Below are positions 63,605-64,000 of a stretch of DNA of 64,000 bases, piece by piece. How positions within the stretch are numbered: position 1 is the first letter of the stretch; each line of letters opens with the position of its first letter. The notes below the pieces were generated by a model that was given only the letters and a program-made list of their open reading frames with translations, searched no databases and was not told where the DNA came from. Source of the stretch: Plasmodiophora brassicae (Eukaryota > Endomyxa: Phytomyxea > Phytomyxea > Plasmodiophorida). The DNA is taken from the NCBI GenBank assembly GCA_036867785.1, contig CP145424.1, forward strand, positions 744,001 to 808,000, given 5' to 3'. A program made the translations under genes and the position numbers.

Positions 63605-64000
63605 AATATGCCACAGGTGTGCAGCTGCCGATCAAGTGTTATGACAAACAGAAATACCATGGCATGAAATCAATACCGTTACACGACACGTGCGAGAAAC
63701 CGACTTGGCAGAATCGACCATGAGGCTTAAGCGCCGCCGTTCCTCGCAGGCACGAGCAATTGATAATTGCGCTTGGGCTTCGGCCATTTATGAGCCTTGC
63801 GGCAAGATAGCATTGCGGATAGTGTCGCGGGAAGGGAGAATAACATTGGATCTCAGGTACGAAAGGAGCTCTTTGACCTCTGAGACTTCGAAAAACGCGA
63901 AAGGAAGGCAGGCAACGATTACGTTAGTGATGAGGAGATACAGTTTGTTGAGGGCCTCTCCAGCCAAAGGAGGCGGGAGATACTGTACAATTGACGATCG

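Larger units (their letters stand above)
62146..64000 (-). mobile_element. Degraded hAT-family DNA transposon, extends beyond the window
   Basis: Minus-strand transposase pieces in order from the right edge: N-terminal VKELLSYLRSNVILPSRDTI with IVACLPFAFFEVSE (63990-63790); a middle part near 63015-62870 (LDWRSLLGHPLFSDVARLAT); LMQRDDNTLAHVFLCFGYLF, SRMLSEIEKRWDGEEQPLFI (62650-62500); and the C-terminal YWRYLGQESPQMSRLA-type end (62250). The frame is broken several times and the middle is interrupted by palindromes at 62770-62861 and 63275-63604. No terminal repeats were located within the window. Confidence 0.78.

Noticed and set aside
1-64000. tRNA, rRNA or snRNA genes
   Set aside because: I looked for cloverleaf box B-like GGTTCGANTCC and conserved rRNA blocks and found none convincing; a covariance-model scan would be decisive.
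1-64000. Bacterial origin or operons
   Set aside because: Pervasive short introns, mitochondrial presequences and eukaryote-only proteins rule it out.

Overview
This window is eukaryotic nuclear DNA: GC-rich, gene-dense (about 34 protein genes in 64 kb, on both strands) and split by many tiny GT..AG introns, most of the ones I could place being 50-62 nt. The gene set (CLASP, WNK kinase, AIP1, CNOT10, Enhancer of polycomb, MAEA, ISCU, XPD, REI1/ZNF622, mitochondrial AspRS, CFAP52) is that of a complete unicellular eukaryote with a flagellate stage. The compactness, intron size, GC level, F-box/ankyrin protein, and secreted cystatin and MYND proteins resemble a plasmodiophorid (Rhizaria) such as Plasmodiophora brassicae. 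That assignment is inference from gene content and architecture, not a database match.

Layout. 0-11 kb, minus strand: a secreted protein, a SERBP1/Stm1-like ribosome-binding protein, a many-exon CLASP microtubule protein and a WNK kinase. 12-24.7 kb, mixed strands: an MFSD12-like transporter, a TPR protein ending in an SGNH-like domain, a small membrane protein, Enhancer of polycomb, CNOT10, an F-box/ankyrin protein, an unknown membrane protein and a ZIP zinc transporter. 25-34 kb: REI1-like ribosome maturation factor, AIP1, a secreted MYND/methyltransferase-like protein, a MITE family, ISCU, a P-loop polynucleotide-kinase-like protein and a small multi-span membrane protein. 34-45 kb: CFAP52, a small secreted protein, a multi-span membrane protein, a hemerythrin-domain protein, MAEA (CTLH ubiquitin ligase), a second secreted MYND protein, a membrane protein and mitochondrial AspRS. 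45-53.6 kb: a heptad-repeat coiled coil, a large palindrome with a poly-C tract, a CABLES-like cyclin-box protein, XPD helicase, a xylose-isomerase-like TIM barrel and an Ifi-6-16-like protein.

53.6-64 kb is a different compartment: a mariner relic with an inverted C-terminal duplication, a 7TM gene next to its deletion-derived pseudogene, an LSm10-like Sm protein, a 649-bp inverted-repeat element, a CHTOP/FOP-like RG-rich protein, a secreted cystatin, and a degraded hAT transposon with near-perfect palindromes.

How the genes relate: there is no operon logic. Several neighbours are divergent pairs sharing 150-250 bp of promoter (CNOT10/F-box-ankyrin, CFAP52/secreted protein, MAEA/MYND2, XPD/TIM barrel). 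Most biological interest lies in the secreted set (cystatin, two MYND proteins, the protein at 68-735), which look like candidate effectors of a parasite, and in the inverted-repeat elements on the right. Exon junctions were placed by eye from reading-frame continuity and family resemblance; several internal junctions in CLASP, CNOT10, XPD and the TIM-barrel gene remain unresolved.
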